DNA of 64,000 nucleotides from Gaertneriomyces semiglobifer (Eukaryota; Chytridiomycota; Chytridiomycetes; Spizellomycetales; Spizellomycetaceae), in NCBI GenBank assembly GCA_025558075.1, contig JAHLKF010000006.1:620001-684000 (forward strand), given 5' to 3'. Both the position numbers and the translations under genes were made by a program. The notes beneath the pieces were generated by a model, which ran no database searches, was not told where the DNA came from, and was given only the letters and a program-made list of their open reading frames with translations. Each line of letters begins with the position of its first letter. Position 1 is the first letter of the stretch. Positions 44,601 to 56,200 of the stretch are shown piece after piece.

Positions 44601-45072
44601 AGCGTTCTTTCCGTCACAACTGGGGATTTCGAGCAGTTTGGTTTGATATTACAGTGGAAGTAAGCCACAGCGGTGAAAGAATCGGTTCAATGTCAGCCAG
44701 CAAGCTAAATCATTTTCCTTGTCATCGGGTTCTTGCAAAGTTGTTGTACTGACCATGATTAGAAGCGTACGTAAGATGTTAGGATTTCCTCAAGTGATTT
44801 GGTAAGGGACGTGTTGGAGAAGCGTGAAAGACATCAGAGGGAATGGAGAGACCTTGTCCGCTTTTATATTCGCGCTCTCTTAACTGCTACAGGAAAAGAG
44901 ACTATCGATAGTCTTCGCTGATCTTTCAACTGTTTGTAGGGGTTTACGCGCTATAGCGCTCCTAAGTTCGGCTTTGCCGAACCGCTCGCGTAGCGGGCAA
45001 AGCGCGCTTGGCACCACAAGGCGGCTACTCTCGTTGCCCTCTCACTACCTTGTCAATGAATTTGTCACTCTC
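44601..45072. other. Intergenic stretch with GC-rich repeats
   Basis: Holds a weak 51-codon ORF (44,597-44,752) and the GC-rich palindromic repeat at 44,945-45,011. Nothing else supportable. Confidence 0.45.
44945..45011. repeat. GC-rich double-hairpin repeat
   Basis: acgcgctatagcgct, then GTTCGGCTTTGCCGAAC, then CGCTCGCGTAGCGGG and caaagcgcgc. Two adjacent hairpins of the same plan as the copy inside the lysine-rich gene. Confidence 0.75.
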
Positions 45073-45275
45073 TTAATTCAACTCATCTAGTTTTCTAACA
45101 GCAGAGCCGCTCTTCTCAGCAAATGATTGAACCTTCCCTCGAGCCTTCTCGTTGAACAACTTGGGTGATTCCTGTACTGCTTTGTTTACACCTTCTACAG
45201 TTCTTTGAACGTTTTGGGCAGTTTTCACAGCGTTCCCTGCAAATGTCCTTCCCTTTTAAAGGTACGTCGGAGCAT
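45073..45275 (-). pseudogene. Small basic protein of element B, frameshifted
   Basis: ATG at 45275 (MLRRTFKR); one base appears missing in an AAAAGGGAAGG run near 45253. After it the frame reads TFAGNAVKTAQNVQRTVEG, then VNKAVQESPKLFNEKARG, and ends RKLDELN at 45073. It matches the 100-residue protein of element A at 29,265-29,567. Confidence 0.5.
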
Positions 45276-45396
45276 TATTTCACAAAGTTCTCAATCTTCC
45301 TTTAGCTTTGTTTAGGAACGATCCAATGAGCATGTCTAGTATTTGTTACTACTAGACAACAGTAAAATTTTCTACAGCTGCTATAGCAAATACAAG

Positions 45397-47046
45397 ATGC
45401 TTTACAGAGCGAATGCATTAGAATTTGCAGGAATCAATCAACCGGCCGGTGTCCCTAACGTCCAAAAACAGCTGATGGGTCATGCCGTCGATTTCGACAA
45501 CTTGGATGAAATGGGAAAACCTTCTATTGTGTACTCATGGAATCGAAACATTCATATGAAGGACTTTGCTACAAAGCAAAATTATGTAGAGCCTGTCTAT
45601 GAACCTTGGCTCTCTAGTAAAGAAGTGCTTAGAATTTCTGAAGCGCAGCACTTAACTAAAGCATATAAGGATGGTCTCGATTACATCAAGGCAGAGAAAG
45701 ACTATCGTGCGAAACAAGAATACTTGGATAGGATTACAACTGGACGATGAGGCGATCTTAGTAGAAATCCGGTAAGCATTGGAACGAATACGTCTACAAG
45801 TGGCCTTCCAATTCCGGATGGAAACGGTGTGGTTCCCACATATGATGCGCAAACTACGGCAATGACAGGATTGATGTTTGCTGCTCCGTACGGACGAGTA
45901 GAGGCCATTCCTCAACAATCGAATGCTTTGTCTAGAAGTGGAGGCCTTGTTGTGGCTACGAGCGAAACCGAGATTCGACAAGATCCGATTACAGGGCTGT
46001 CGACCGTCAGTCATGGAGTAGGATCTACAACGCCATTGGATCCGATGATCTATGCCCAAGATGACCCTCCTATGCCTGGGCTGTTTCCAGAAAACTTTCC
46101 TAATAGCCCTTTGACTTCTTCTCCTGAATCTCCTGTGTCAGTTACTGTGCCTATGGATGTTTTGGAGACACCACCGCCTTCTGTAGTAGCGAGTACACGG
46201 TCAAACCCTGGTCAGGTGTATGACATTCTCAAGGATAACATGTTTGACACACGGATGACTGTCGTTCCTGGCAAGACACCGTTCAAGTTTGCAGGCGGAC
46301 GTATGCTGAGAACCCCTGGAACAGTCCGACCTGGTGTTCCCATTAACATGTCTACACCACCAGTAGCAGGTGTGAAAAGGAAAGGTGATCCTTTGCCAAG
46401 AATGAACAAACAGCGAGTGAAACTTGATCATCCACAGGTACTTGATGAGGTTGTTCCCGAGAATGGAATTCTAACTTCAAGCAGTGTTTCTAGCGGCATT
46501 GCACAGAGAATGGGACAGGGCACCTCTGTAACACTGGCTACGTCGTATCCAACAGCAACAGGTAAAATCAACACTACATTGATCCCTAGTGGTGGCGTTG
46601 AAAAGGTTGTAGATTCGTCTACTAAAGTAGGTGGAATATCCGTTCCACGTGGGGTAAAAAGACCTCCTTTCAGGCAACCAGAAGAAAGACAAGTGAAGAA
46701 GAAGTCCAGGATCAATGACGAACCAAAGGAGATCATTGAAACTGCTCGACTCAAACCTGCTGAAAGAGTCATTAAATAGTCTAAACAGCGACGCCAGACT
46801 CGGAATGTCAACTATGACTTCATGCCAGGTTCATTCATGCCTCCACCACAGCCTACTGCTGTTCCTGTTGGAAGTGGGCTATTGGAATTGAGACCAATCG
46901 CTTCATTGAGAGGCAAGAAGGAAGTTGACTCTGCAATACGTAGGGAACCTCTGCCTTATGTAGGCACTGAACCTACTGTGTCGCTGCGGAAGAAGCGTGG
47001 GACAGACATTGTTGAACCTGCTAGGAAAAAGGTACGAGTGCGTTGA
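45397..47046 (+). pseudogene. Proline-rich putative virion protein of element B, two in-frame stops
   Basis: One frame of 549 codons from the ATG at 45397 (MLYRANALEFAGINQPAG), interrupted by TGA at 45748-45750 and TAG at 46777-46779. Shared with element C: GLVVATSETEIRQDPITGLS, GSTTPLDPMI, PMPGLFP, VKRPPFRQPEERQVKKKSR, TRNVNY, and LRPIASLRGKKEVD, ending in a basic tail. The extensive disorder-type sequence fits a scaffold or virion-associated protein. At the TAG, the C copy has a Gln codon at or next to this position, so CAG to TAG is likely. Confidence 0.7.
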
Positions 47047-47065
47047 AAATTTTTAGACAAGCGTT

Positions 47066-48631
47066 TTACTTCAAGTGGCTCAGTATAAAACTTATAACAT
47101 TGGCTTGGAAGCTGTTTCCCAATAACCTACTGACGTCCGTCTTTAGCAGCTTTACATCCAACCAATCATCAGGCAACCCTTGTAAACGACACCTCTCAAT
47201 CTTTGTCAGAAATCGATATACCCCATCACAACAAACCACCTGTTCGTAACTATTCGAACATAACAAAGTGTTACATTTTCCATCCCTTCGTAAGATAATT
47301 TTTCGAGTAGTGAAATTGCGTGAAAGTGAACAATAGACTCCGGGCAGAGCTGCAACTGACAGATACGACAATTGAGCTATTGGTGTCTTGACGTTTTTTT
47401 CCATGATATCTTCAACCTGGGGGGTAGGTTTAAGGGAAGGTTTCGGAACAAACCAATTACACCAATAAAGACGTGGTCGCATCTGAGCTGAAAAGTCCTT
47501 TGCGTTGAGTAGAATTGGATTCATTTTCAAGGCGCTAGAGACCGTTTCCTGAGACTCACGGTTCATTCGAACGTTTTCAAAAAGTATATACTTAGGCCTT
47601 GTCGCTTTCAGAATCCTGATGAATTGAAAGAATAGCTGCCCTCGTTCATCGTGAAAATCCTTAGAAAGGAACCTTTTGTGTAGTCGCATCGCGGAGAACG
47701 ATTGACAACAACTTCCTCCTATCAGTAGGTCGTATGGTGGTATGGCTGATACATCGATTTTAGATATATCCCCGAGATTCATATGTGTCGGAAAGTGCGT
47801 TTGATACGTTTTGATAGCACTCTGATCAATTTCCGAGAACCCAACACATATAGCGTTTGGGAACACTTTGTGAATAGCATATTCAACCGTTCCAATACCG
47901 GAAAATAGTGATAGGTCTCTGATAGGCGGTGCCGAATGGGGAACTTTGTATATTCTCGCAGTTACATTAGGTATGAAGCTGACATCTGAGAAGCTCTCGA
48001 GAAACTTGGAGGCCAGCGGGTACGTTTCATCAGAATCAAGATAACATATAAAGTAGCTCTGCCGTTTATCATTATTGATAGGTCGGTGTTGTATACCAAT
48101 CTTCCCAGTAGACAAGAGTAGTTTACACCAATCTTCCATCGGTTCAAGTGGCCAAAGTGCGATCACGGCTTTGAAATTGCCGTTTCGCATCTCTTTATAT
48201 ATTCTCTGCCATGTCTCCATATGACCATGCGAGATGGCAATATAAGCAATATCTGTTTTTTCCCAATGTTGTGTATTCAACGGATTCATGCTGTATGGAT
48301 ACACAAAACTCTTGATCTTTGTGTAAAGCCAATCCGGAGTATGAAGTATCCGTAGTTGTACTTGTACATTCTTGCTAGGTAAGCTGACAGGTGTATTGGA
48401 TCGGTAATCTTCCTCATCAGTCGAAAGGTCTTCTGTTTCATGATACTCGATTCTTGTACACTTACGCAATGAACGAGAAGCCTCCTCTGGCTCAGATTCA
48501 GGAGATGGGAAGTGATGTTCAGTCCTTGTGGATACGGGTTCTTCCAATTGTGTTACAAGTGGCGTAGGCTCTTCAAATGCCAACTTGAGCTGGCTAGCGA
48601 CGACATACCTGCGACCACTAAAGTATGTCAT
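47066..48631 (-). CDS. Cytosine-5 DNA methyltransferase
   Basis: 521 residues, uninterrupted. Catalytic domain from about residue 238: motif I DLSLFSGIGTVEYA, motif IV LIGGSCCQSFSAMR with catalytic Cys near 309 (the usual PPC reads SCC), motif VI LFENVRMNRE, motif VIII QMRPRLYWCN, RCRLQGLPDDW before motif X, and motif X LLGNSFQANVI. The N-terminal ~235 residues start with an acidic, Ser-rich stretch, then a segment like FKAVIALWPLEPMEDWCKLL that faintly recalls phage Dam-type adenine methyltransferases without their DPPY motif. It probably methylates element or host DNA at cytosine. Its start lies 31 bp from the retrotransposon LTR, so its promoter has been displaced. Confidence 0.88.
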   Translation of the reverse strand: MTYFSGRRYVVASQLKLAFEEPTPLVTQLEEPVSTRTEHHFPSPESEPEEASRSLRKCTRIEYHETEDLSTDEEDYRSNTPVSLPSKNVQVQLRILHTPDWLYTKIKSFVYPYSMNPLNTQHWEKTDIAYIAISHGHMETWQRIYKEMRNGNFKAVIALWPLEPMEDWCKLLLSTGKIGIQHRPINNDKRQSYFICYLDSDETYPLASKFLESFSDVSFIPNVTARIYKVPHSAPPIRDLSLFSGIGTVEYAIHKVFPNAICVGFSEIDQSAIKTYQTHFPTHMNLGDISKIDVSAIPPYDLLIGGSCCQSFSAMRLHKRFLSKDFHDERGQLFFQFIRILKATRPKYILFENVRMNRESQETVSSALKMNPILLNAKDFSAQMRPRLYWCNWFVPKPSLKPTPQVEDIMEKNVKTPIAQLSYLSVAALPGVYCSLSRNFTTRKIILRRDGKCNTLLCSNSYEQVVCCDGVYRFLTKIERCRLQGLPDDWLDVKLLKTDVSRLLGNSFQANVISFILSHLK

Positions 48632-48662
48632 CGCCTTCCTCCAAACATTGACATATGTCAGA

Positions 48663-49349
48663 TGTAACGGATTTTTCTTCGCTCGTGCTGTGATGCGCCG
48701 AGCGAAATAAGATGAGATTGGCGCTTCCGGGATGACCGTGGGCTTTGTTTATGTTTAATTTGATGGCGACAAAGCGCGTGGGACTTAGCGTGTCTCAGAT
48801 CCGTGAAGGTGAGGATCCGTGACTAAATGCGGGGCACGAGAGTGCTGATAGGTGAACCAAAGAGCGATGTTGAGCCGGATGATCAGTCCGTTAACTATGT
48901 TGCCGCCGAGCGTGAAAAAGCGGGATCGGACCCGTGGGACGCAGTTACTTAGCGTGCATGCCTTTTCTCACTGGGGTTGTATAGAATAATTTGTATAATT
49001 CGGCTTGTGTATTGAACTAGAACTATCTGACTCTAAGTTTCTACTGTTTCTTGCCCTCCTTGCCCTCACCGCTGCAGCCTTCTATTTAAAGGAGTTTTCC
49101 GTCGCCTCCTTGTGCTTTCTCTCGGGCGTCGTTTTCTTACTCTCGGAAATTACCCTATGTACTTCCGAACCTTGTGCGCGCCGCTCCTTAACTCCTAAGG
49201 TTTCGAGTGCAAGCGGGCGTCGCTCCTTAACGTCAGAACCCTTGCGATGGTCTCCGTAGTATTTATTTTTTGCTATCAAACCTGCGGGTGTGTTTCGGAG
49301 GTGCAGATTTTGTTCTTGTCTTGTGTTTATTATGCTAGGAGTTGAGGCA
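48663..49349 (-). repeat. 3' LTR
   Basis: 687 bp, plus-strand ends TGTAAC and GAGGCA. Differs from the other LTR at about 25 positions by eye, mostly transitions (~96% identical). Confidence 0.9.
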
Positions 49350-49441
49350 CGGTCTCCGCACCGTTCCCTTGAGGTTCCGAGATTGCGGTCTTGGGATTCG
49401 CGACATCCCCCTTCGTAAAGAAGGGCCGCCTTGATGCTGGT

Positions 49442-50254
49442 TCAAAGTATCAAGGGCCCGTTGACATTGGGATCGTCCCAGTCGGGTTCCCTGACTTGAT
49501 GATCGAGTACGGCCACTAACCTTGCAGCTCCCGCAGCGTCCTTGCACAAAACACCCACCCAGTCTCGAGTCGGATGAGCTACTCCTGTGACTCCAATTTG
49601 CGAGGTTCGGGTGCACAGAACGGGGACTAAGTTTGTGTAGGCCGTGTGCCAGGCTGCTCGAGCAAGACTGTACCTGGCTTTGTAGGGATTGTGAGTCTCG
49701 GTGTTCCTCCAGAGGGTGTCCGCAGCCTTATATCGGACCTCTAGCTTCTTGGCAATGGTGGCCACCCATTCTGTTATGATTGCTTGCACCTCATGATCTA
49801 GCACGTCCTTAATACTGTAGACCGGGTCCTTGTTTGACTGGGATGGCCGGCCATTCTTGGGTTCGCTCAGTTGAAAAAATCCTGCGTCGATGTATGCTCC
49901 CTCTCCCCAGTTAAATCCGTGCTTGGATTGTTGGTCTCGGGACTTCCGTACGTCGGTTCGCAAACCCAAAGTAGAGTGGAACGTGGCCTGAGACTGAGTG
50001 ATATCCACAAACACCTCGTTGACCACTTTTCCGAGGATTGGGGGAACTCCACGCGGAGGCGGATACCAGTCCTTGAGGTGGTAAAGGTCCCACGCTATGT
50101 TAGCAGTGACCCTGCCATGAGTGGCAGTCTTAATTTGTTCGGAGAGATTGAACGAGATACTGCTTGCGACAGCGTCCGCGAAGACCTCCCAGATTTGCTC
50201 ATTCTGCCAGGGGGTGGTTACGGTACCGAGTTTTTCAGGGTGCGAGATGGCCAT
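49442..50254 (-). CDS. Extra ORF downstream of pol in the retrotransposon
   Basis: 270 residues from ATG 50254 (MAISHPEKLGTVTTPWQN), overlapping the last 20 bases of Gag-Pol in another frame. Rich in Trp and Arg, no signal peptide or membrane segment, so not a typical envelope. Visible segments: ANIAWDLYHLKDWYPPPRG, YSLARAAWHTAYTNLVPVL, TRDWVGVLCKDAAGAARL. No family recognised. The frame is fully open, which argues it is maintained. It could be expressed by reinitiation at the overlap. Confidence 0.6.
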   Translation of the reverse strand: MAISHPEKLGTVTTPWQNEQIWEVFADAVASSISFNLSEQIKTATHGRVTANIAWDLYHLKDWYPPPRGVPPILGKVVNEVFVDITQSQATFHSTLGLRTDVRKSRDQQSKHGFNWGEGAYIDAGFFQLSEPKNGRPSQSNKDPVYSIKDVLDHEVQAIITEWVATIAKKLEVRYKAADTLWRNTETHNPYKARYSLARAAWHTAYTNLVPVLCTRTSQIGVTGVAHPTRDWVGVLCKDAAGAARLVAVLDHQVREPDWDDPNVNGPLIL

Positions 50255-53200
50255 CCACGGGTCGTCCGGGTCTTCTCGAACATGGATTTCGGTCTGTCTC
50301 GTAACACTCTTCGGGGGGGTTCCAAGATCTTCGGCGAGCGCTCTGTTGCCGACGACGCTGTTGCTCTTGCTGCCGCCGTTGCTGTTCGTCCTGCTGTCGC
50401 TGTTGCTCTTCTAGCAGTTCCTGCTGCTGCCTCTGTTGCTCTAGCAGTTCTTGCTGCTGCCGCTGCTGTTCCAGCAGTTCTTGCTGTTGCCGCTGCTGCT
50501 CCAGCAGTTCTTGCTGTTGCCGTTGTTGCTCCTGCGCTCTCTTCCTTTGCCTCCGTCGTTGCCTTTTGAGGCGACGGGTTTCTACGGGGTCGGGATTCAT
50601 GTCGTCAGGGTGCGGGCTATCCGATGACTCTGGCAAAGGAGTACTGGGCCGTCGTTGCTCGTGCAGTAAGGTTTTCCCACCGGGCCTGAGGCTGTGTATT
50701 ATGTCTCGGAGGTAATTTTCCAGGGGCTTGAGCGGTACACGCTTGTATGGGAAACATGGAGACACACTCGCTGTATGTCTCCTTTTATGCTTGCCCGGTG
50801 GTAGTATGGAGGCGATTTTCTTCTCCTTATTGGCGAAAAAGATGGATCGGTCGACAGCTGTCGGGGAAATCTCCTCATCATTTTGATGCATGTTGTTGAC
50901 TCCATAGTTTGAGCTGTCAAAGCGCGTGCCGAATTGCTTGCGTTCCTTAAATGCGGGTCCTGATCTATTTTTAGAAGGCCCGGCTCTGTTGCACCCGTAA
51001 TTGGGGCGGTTGTACTCAGGTTTTGTTACTAAAAATGTCTCGTCCGTTGTGAGGGCGTTTGGTGCGCGAGACCGCCAGTATTCTTCGACGGCTCGGGCAG
51101 CATCCGTCAGCGATTCTGCGTCTTCCCAAGTGTCATCGTGGGATGGGTACCCTTCCCACCGAATGCGGTATTGGAGTCTTTTTCTCAGACGTCGGTGGTC
51201 AACTACTGCTTCTACCACGTAAACCTCTTCTCCGTCGTTGCTAGCCAGAGGGCCCGGGAGCTCAACCGATGAAGCTCCGAACACCCATTCCTTGAGCTTC
51301 GAGACGTGGAACCAAGGGTACAGGCGTCCAAGGAGTAATGACAGAGCTAGCTTATAGTTGTCTCTGTATTTGTCAATGTCCACGACTTCTAAAGGCCCGA
51401 CCCATTTTTTGGCAATTTTTGATTTGAAGCCCGACAAGTTCTTTGTGCTGAGGGCAACGTGCTGTCCGACCCAGAATTGGATGTGTCGGTGCTTGCCGTC
51501 GTAGTATCGCTTCTGCGTTCCCTGGGATTCTGCCATAAGGTCTTGTATGAGAACGTCGATGTCCGCTAGCTCTTTGACTAAGGTTTCGGCGTCTGCATTG
51601 CGCGTTCGCGAGCTGCGCTGCAAAAGTTGCGAAAGTGGATTGTAGGGTTCGTAACCCAAGTCCATTTTGAACCGGGTCATTTTGGTAGATTCGACTACCG
51701 TATCATTGATGATGAGCTCGGCGACCGGAAGTAGCTTGTCCCAGTTATCTAGATTTGTGTTCACCATTGCCGTGAGGACCTGCAAAACAGTGGCATTTTT
51801 TTGTTCTGCCTGGCCATCCACTTGGGGATGGTAAGCCGTAGTAAGCGAGGTTTCCGTCTTGAGGATCCGGCACACTTCTTGCCAGAAGCAACTAGTGAAC
51901 TTAGAGTCCCGGTCTGAAATAATAGTTCGTGGTACTGCGTGAAGCGGGACGTAACGCCGGACAAACAAACGTGCAAACTGGACTGCCGTGGTGTCAGATC
52001 TGTATGGCCAGACATGAATCCTTTTGCTATGACCCTTATCTACTATGAGCCAGAAGCCGTCCATTCTGTTCTGCGTTGGAGGCAGGTTTGTCACGAAGTC
52101 CATGGCGATAGTTTCCCACCGGCCCTGTTTGGAGGGAATCGGATGTAGGAGCCCACCGGGAAACTGGGGGTTGCGTTTCGACAGCTGACACGTCGGGCAC
52201 TCCGCACACAGTTTACGAACATCCTTTGCCATCTTTGGCCACCACACTTGTGATGCAGCTTTGGCGTACATTCTTTCAAAGCCAAAATGCCCTCCCCCTT
52301 CGTGAAAAAGACGGGAGAGCCGAGGCACACAATTGGGAGGCACGTAGAGTCTCCAGGATGGAGTGGATGCAGGCAAGTGGTGCCAGAGGAGGCCGTCGGC
52401 TAGGTGCCAGCGCTGAAGGAGACGAAGATGGTGGGGCGAGTACTGTGTGGGGTCTGAAGGTAATTGTAAAATCTCGAGGGCTTCAAAATGCAGGTCGGAA
52501 CTGCTGGGGGTGCGAGCCCGGCGAATTTCCTCGCAGAGAGCAGGATGCAATGTAAGAGAAATGACCGAGCGACCGAGAGAGGCCTCCGGACCAGAAGTTG
52601 TTGGGTCGGAGGGTTCGTCGGGAGGCATGTCGGTGGTGGTGTGATCCGTAGCGGCTCGTTGAGACCGCGTTGTGGCCATAAAGATCGTACCGGAGGGACG
52701 AGCACGTCGAGGGGCTCGTGAAGAGGGAGCTGCCTGACAGAACAGTGTCTCGGCTCCGATCAGTCTGGAAAGCGTGTCCGGCACCAGATGGAAGCGGCCG
52801 GGTTTGTGGACGATGGTCATCCAGTCGTTCCAATATTCAAGGGTGAGGGCCCAGCATTGAAGCTTGCGGTTGTCGCCGCGGTATTGGTTAAGCCAGAGGA
52901 GAGGCCGATGATCGACGACTAAGGAGAAAGGGGTGCCCTCAAGGTAATGCCGTACCTTGCCGAGGCCCCAGATGACACATCCGGTTTCTAGTTCGACCGG
53001 CGGGGCCCGTTTCTCTGTTGCTGTTGTGCGACGCGAGTAATAGCACACAGGTTTCTTGCGACCGTCTGGTTGCAGTTGTTCCAGCGTGACGTTGAAGGCC
53101 TCGTAAGACGCGTCGGTTAATACAAAATACGGAAAGTCTTTGCGCGGGGGGGCAAGAACGGGCTCGGAGGAAAGGGCCTCCTTGGCCTGCTGAAAGGTGC

Positions 53201-56200
53201 GTTCGCGGGTCGGATCCCAGCGGACTGGGGTCTGGGCCAGGAAGCGGCGTAGGCCAAGATCGGGCCTCTTGCGGGCCATGCGACCCATGCAAAATGGGTC
53301 AATTGGTTCATCTGAGACATCGGGATTAACGACCGGGAGCTCGGAAACCGATTTTGGCTGTCGGGAGGCAGCAGATGTTGGTTTGGCCATGGTGATTGAT
53401 TCAGCCGTGGCACCGTCGGAGATAGATGGAGCTGCGTCCTTAGCGAGTTTGGAAGCAGAATATTTAGACTTGGATGCCTTTTTCTTTTCGCGGTAGGTCG
53501 CAACACCTTCGTGGATAGCGTCCTGGAGGGGTCCCACCAGTAACGAGTGATTTTTGATAAATTGGGAGTAGAATCCCACTAGTCCAACGAACGACCAGAG
53601 GTCCGCGATGTGCCTTGGCCGTCCCCAGCCTTGGATGACGGAGACCTTGGATGGATCGGGTCGGAGACCTGAAGAAGCGAGAACGAAGCCCAATGCACGT
53701 ACTTGGCGGAATAACCATTGGCACTTATCCAAGCGAAGCGTGAGCTTATATTGCACAAAGCGCTGGAGCCAACCCGCAATGGCCTGGAGAGCACCATATG
53801 CTGTTTCGGAACGAGTGTGCACGTCATCGACGAAATTGTTGTTATTTTTCCATTTGAAACCAGTGAGGACGTGGTCTAATACGCGGCAAAAGTGCTGGGG
53901 TGCTGTTTTAGGGCCGAAGGGCATGTACACGCATTGATAAAGTCCGTCTGGAAGTCGAAGCGTGAACCATGGGCGAACTTCAGAGTGGATCCGGATCTGA
54001 TAAAAGCCTTTGTTAGCGTCTCCTCCCGAGGCATACCTGAATGGAATGGAAACCATCCAGTTAACAATGTCGAGCATGTTGGGGAACGGGTATGGGTCCC
54101 ATGCCATGCAGTCGTTAATCGGTCGGAAGTCGAACGCAATGCGGGGAGGCTTATTAGCATAGTGGATGACGACCGGGTCACAGCATGTGGGGGCTTCGGA
54201 CACCTTCTCCCAACGTCCGAGGCTGGTCATCGTGTCTTTTTCCTTGGAGAGAATGTCGCGTTCTAGTGGAGAGAACGGACGAGGTTTTCGGATTGGCGGG
54301 GCCGGCCGAATGAACCTTGGAGTGTAGGGAAGCTCGTCGTGATCACCTATGAGGTGGCCCTCGTAGCTGAAGGCTTCGTGAAACCGTCTAAGGATGCACA
54401 GCAGTGCGAACGTCACAGGTTTGGGCCTATCGAGGTCGATGATCATGAACTCCGGATCCAGGAACTGCGTTTCTAGGGCCTTGGGTGCCCGAAAGTTGGG
54501 GTCAAGGCTCCATTCTTTGACTAAACGTTCCCACTTGTCCTTTGACAAGTTCTCGTCGTGCCAATCCATGGGTTGAAGGTCTTCTGAACCTTGCTCTTCG
54601 GGTTCGGAGGTACGCGCGATTGCTGGCGTAGTGCTGTCCAGTGCCTCTTGGATCGAGAGTGGGGTGTCGTGCAGATAAACATACTTAGTGGCACCGTTAT
54701 TAGTCATGGCCAGACGTTGATGCGGACGTTCTGGGTGCTTTCCTGGAGGGGGTGTGTCCTTCATGAACTGTCCCAGGTTGGTGGTGATGGGGACCCCACT
54801 GAGGTGGTCCGTGCTAAGCTCACTGGTCACGGAGCATGGTATGGAAATGTCCGGGTTCGTGAGCGTGATTGCAAAGCTTGGATGAGGCGGTTTTTGCACC
54901 AAGGTCTGCATTTTGAGGGCTCCGAGCACGTCGTTGGCCAGGAGCACTAAGGGGCGGTTATGTTGGATTATGCAAAAATGAGCCCGGAAGGTGAGATATT
55001 CACCGGCTCGTCCCCGTAACGCGACCGAGAGGCAAACCGAGGAATCGGAGGTCGCGGGTCCCCCTATCCCCTTGAAATCTGTCGGTTCGCAGGCCACCGT
55101 TTGGTGTGGCTCATACAGGAGGCCGAGGTACGAGCTGGAAATCAAGGATTCCGATGCCCCGGTATCTAATACAACTGGTACCCATAGTTCCCGGATGACT
55201 GCTACTGTCCAACATGGTTGGGTTGGCTCGGCGCGTCCTTCAACTGTTAGCAGACCCAGGTCTATGCTGAGGAGTGCTTCCTGTTGTCGTTGCGTTTCCA
55301 GATGTGGCACTACGTCCTTCTCCGACGCGGTGACCAGCTCTTGCAAGCTCGCAAATTTAGGGCACGGAGCCCGTTTTTCCGGGTTCGTTGGTGACTTGTT
55401 GGGCTGCGTGAGCATAGCTAGAGCCCGAAAAACGTCTCGACTCCGGGAGTCTTGTGAAGCTTGTTGGAGACTGGGGTGTGCACCTATGGCTACAATTTTT
55501 GGGTTTCCGCGCCTCCAATAGTAGTCAGCGCGGACGACGTTTCCTGTGAGCAGGAAAGCCATGGTAACTTTCGCTGCGTGCTCTCGGGACACCAAAAGTG
55601 CATCTTTGGAGCTCCATTTCTGGTACTCCTCGATGTCAGCCGTGTCAAGGAAGGTGACTAAGATAAGTCGAGGCGTTCCATCCTTCTGCACTTTGAGGAG
55701 GAACTTAGCGGCCTCAGTGCTGGGCACGTGAGTATAATAGAGGTGATGGGAGGTCCACCCCACAGAGAACGGGTCTGTCCCCAGATGTCCGGCCTTGCGT
55801 CTGGGATCCGAACTAAAGAAAGATAGGGTCCGAGGGTTCCTGCCGGGTTCACTGAGCGAGACCTGAGGTTTTCCCCAGATAGTACATATTTGCCTCCAGA
55901 GCATATCCTCGTTGATTTCCCCGCTGTGTTCGTCGGCACTCGGGGAAGGTATTTCTGGATGTATACGCGTTGGTCCATCCCTATCTGCTCGCAGAATGCG
56001 GGCTTCGGAACTGCCTGCTGCAAAGTCGAAGAATCCTACAGTGTGGAGTCCTTGTCTGGCTGCCAGGTTCACTTCCGCCTGGCTGGGTTTATCCTCCGGC
56101 CCAGATTTCGCAGGGTCGGAGTTGGCAAGATGGACTCCTTTTTCAGAGCGTGGCTTCCAGCCGTCTGGCCTTGGCGCTCCATAGGGCCCCTTCGCACCTG

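Noticed and set aside
44597..44752. 51-codon ORF overlapping the ATPase stop by ATGA
   Set aside because: Short, no homolog in elements A or C, and the preceding ATPase end may itself be abnormal.
20171..47046. Alternative genetic code or programmed readthrough to explain the in-frame stops
   Set aside because: TAA, TAG and TGA all occur as interruptions, the same codons also end intact genes in the elements, the surrounding bases share no motif, and indels occur in the same genes.
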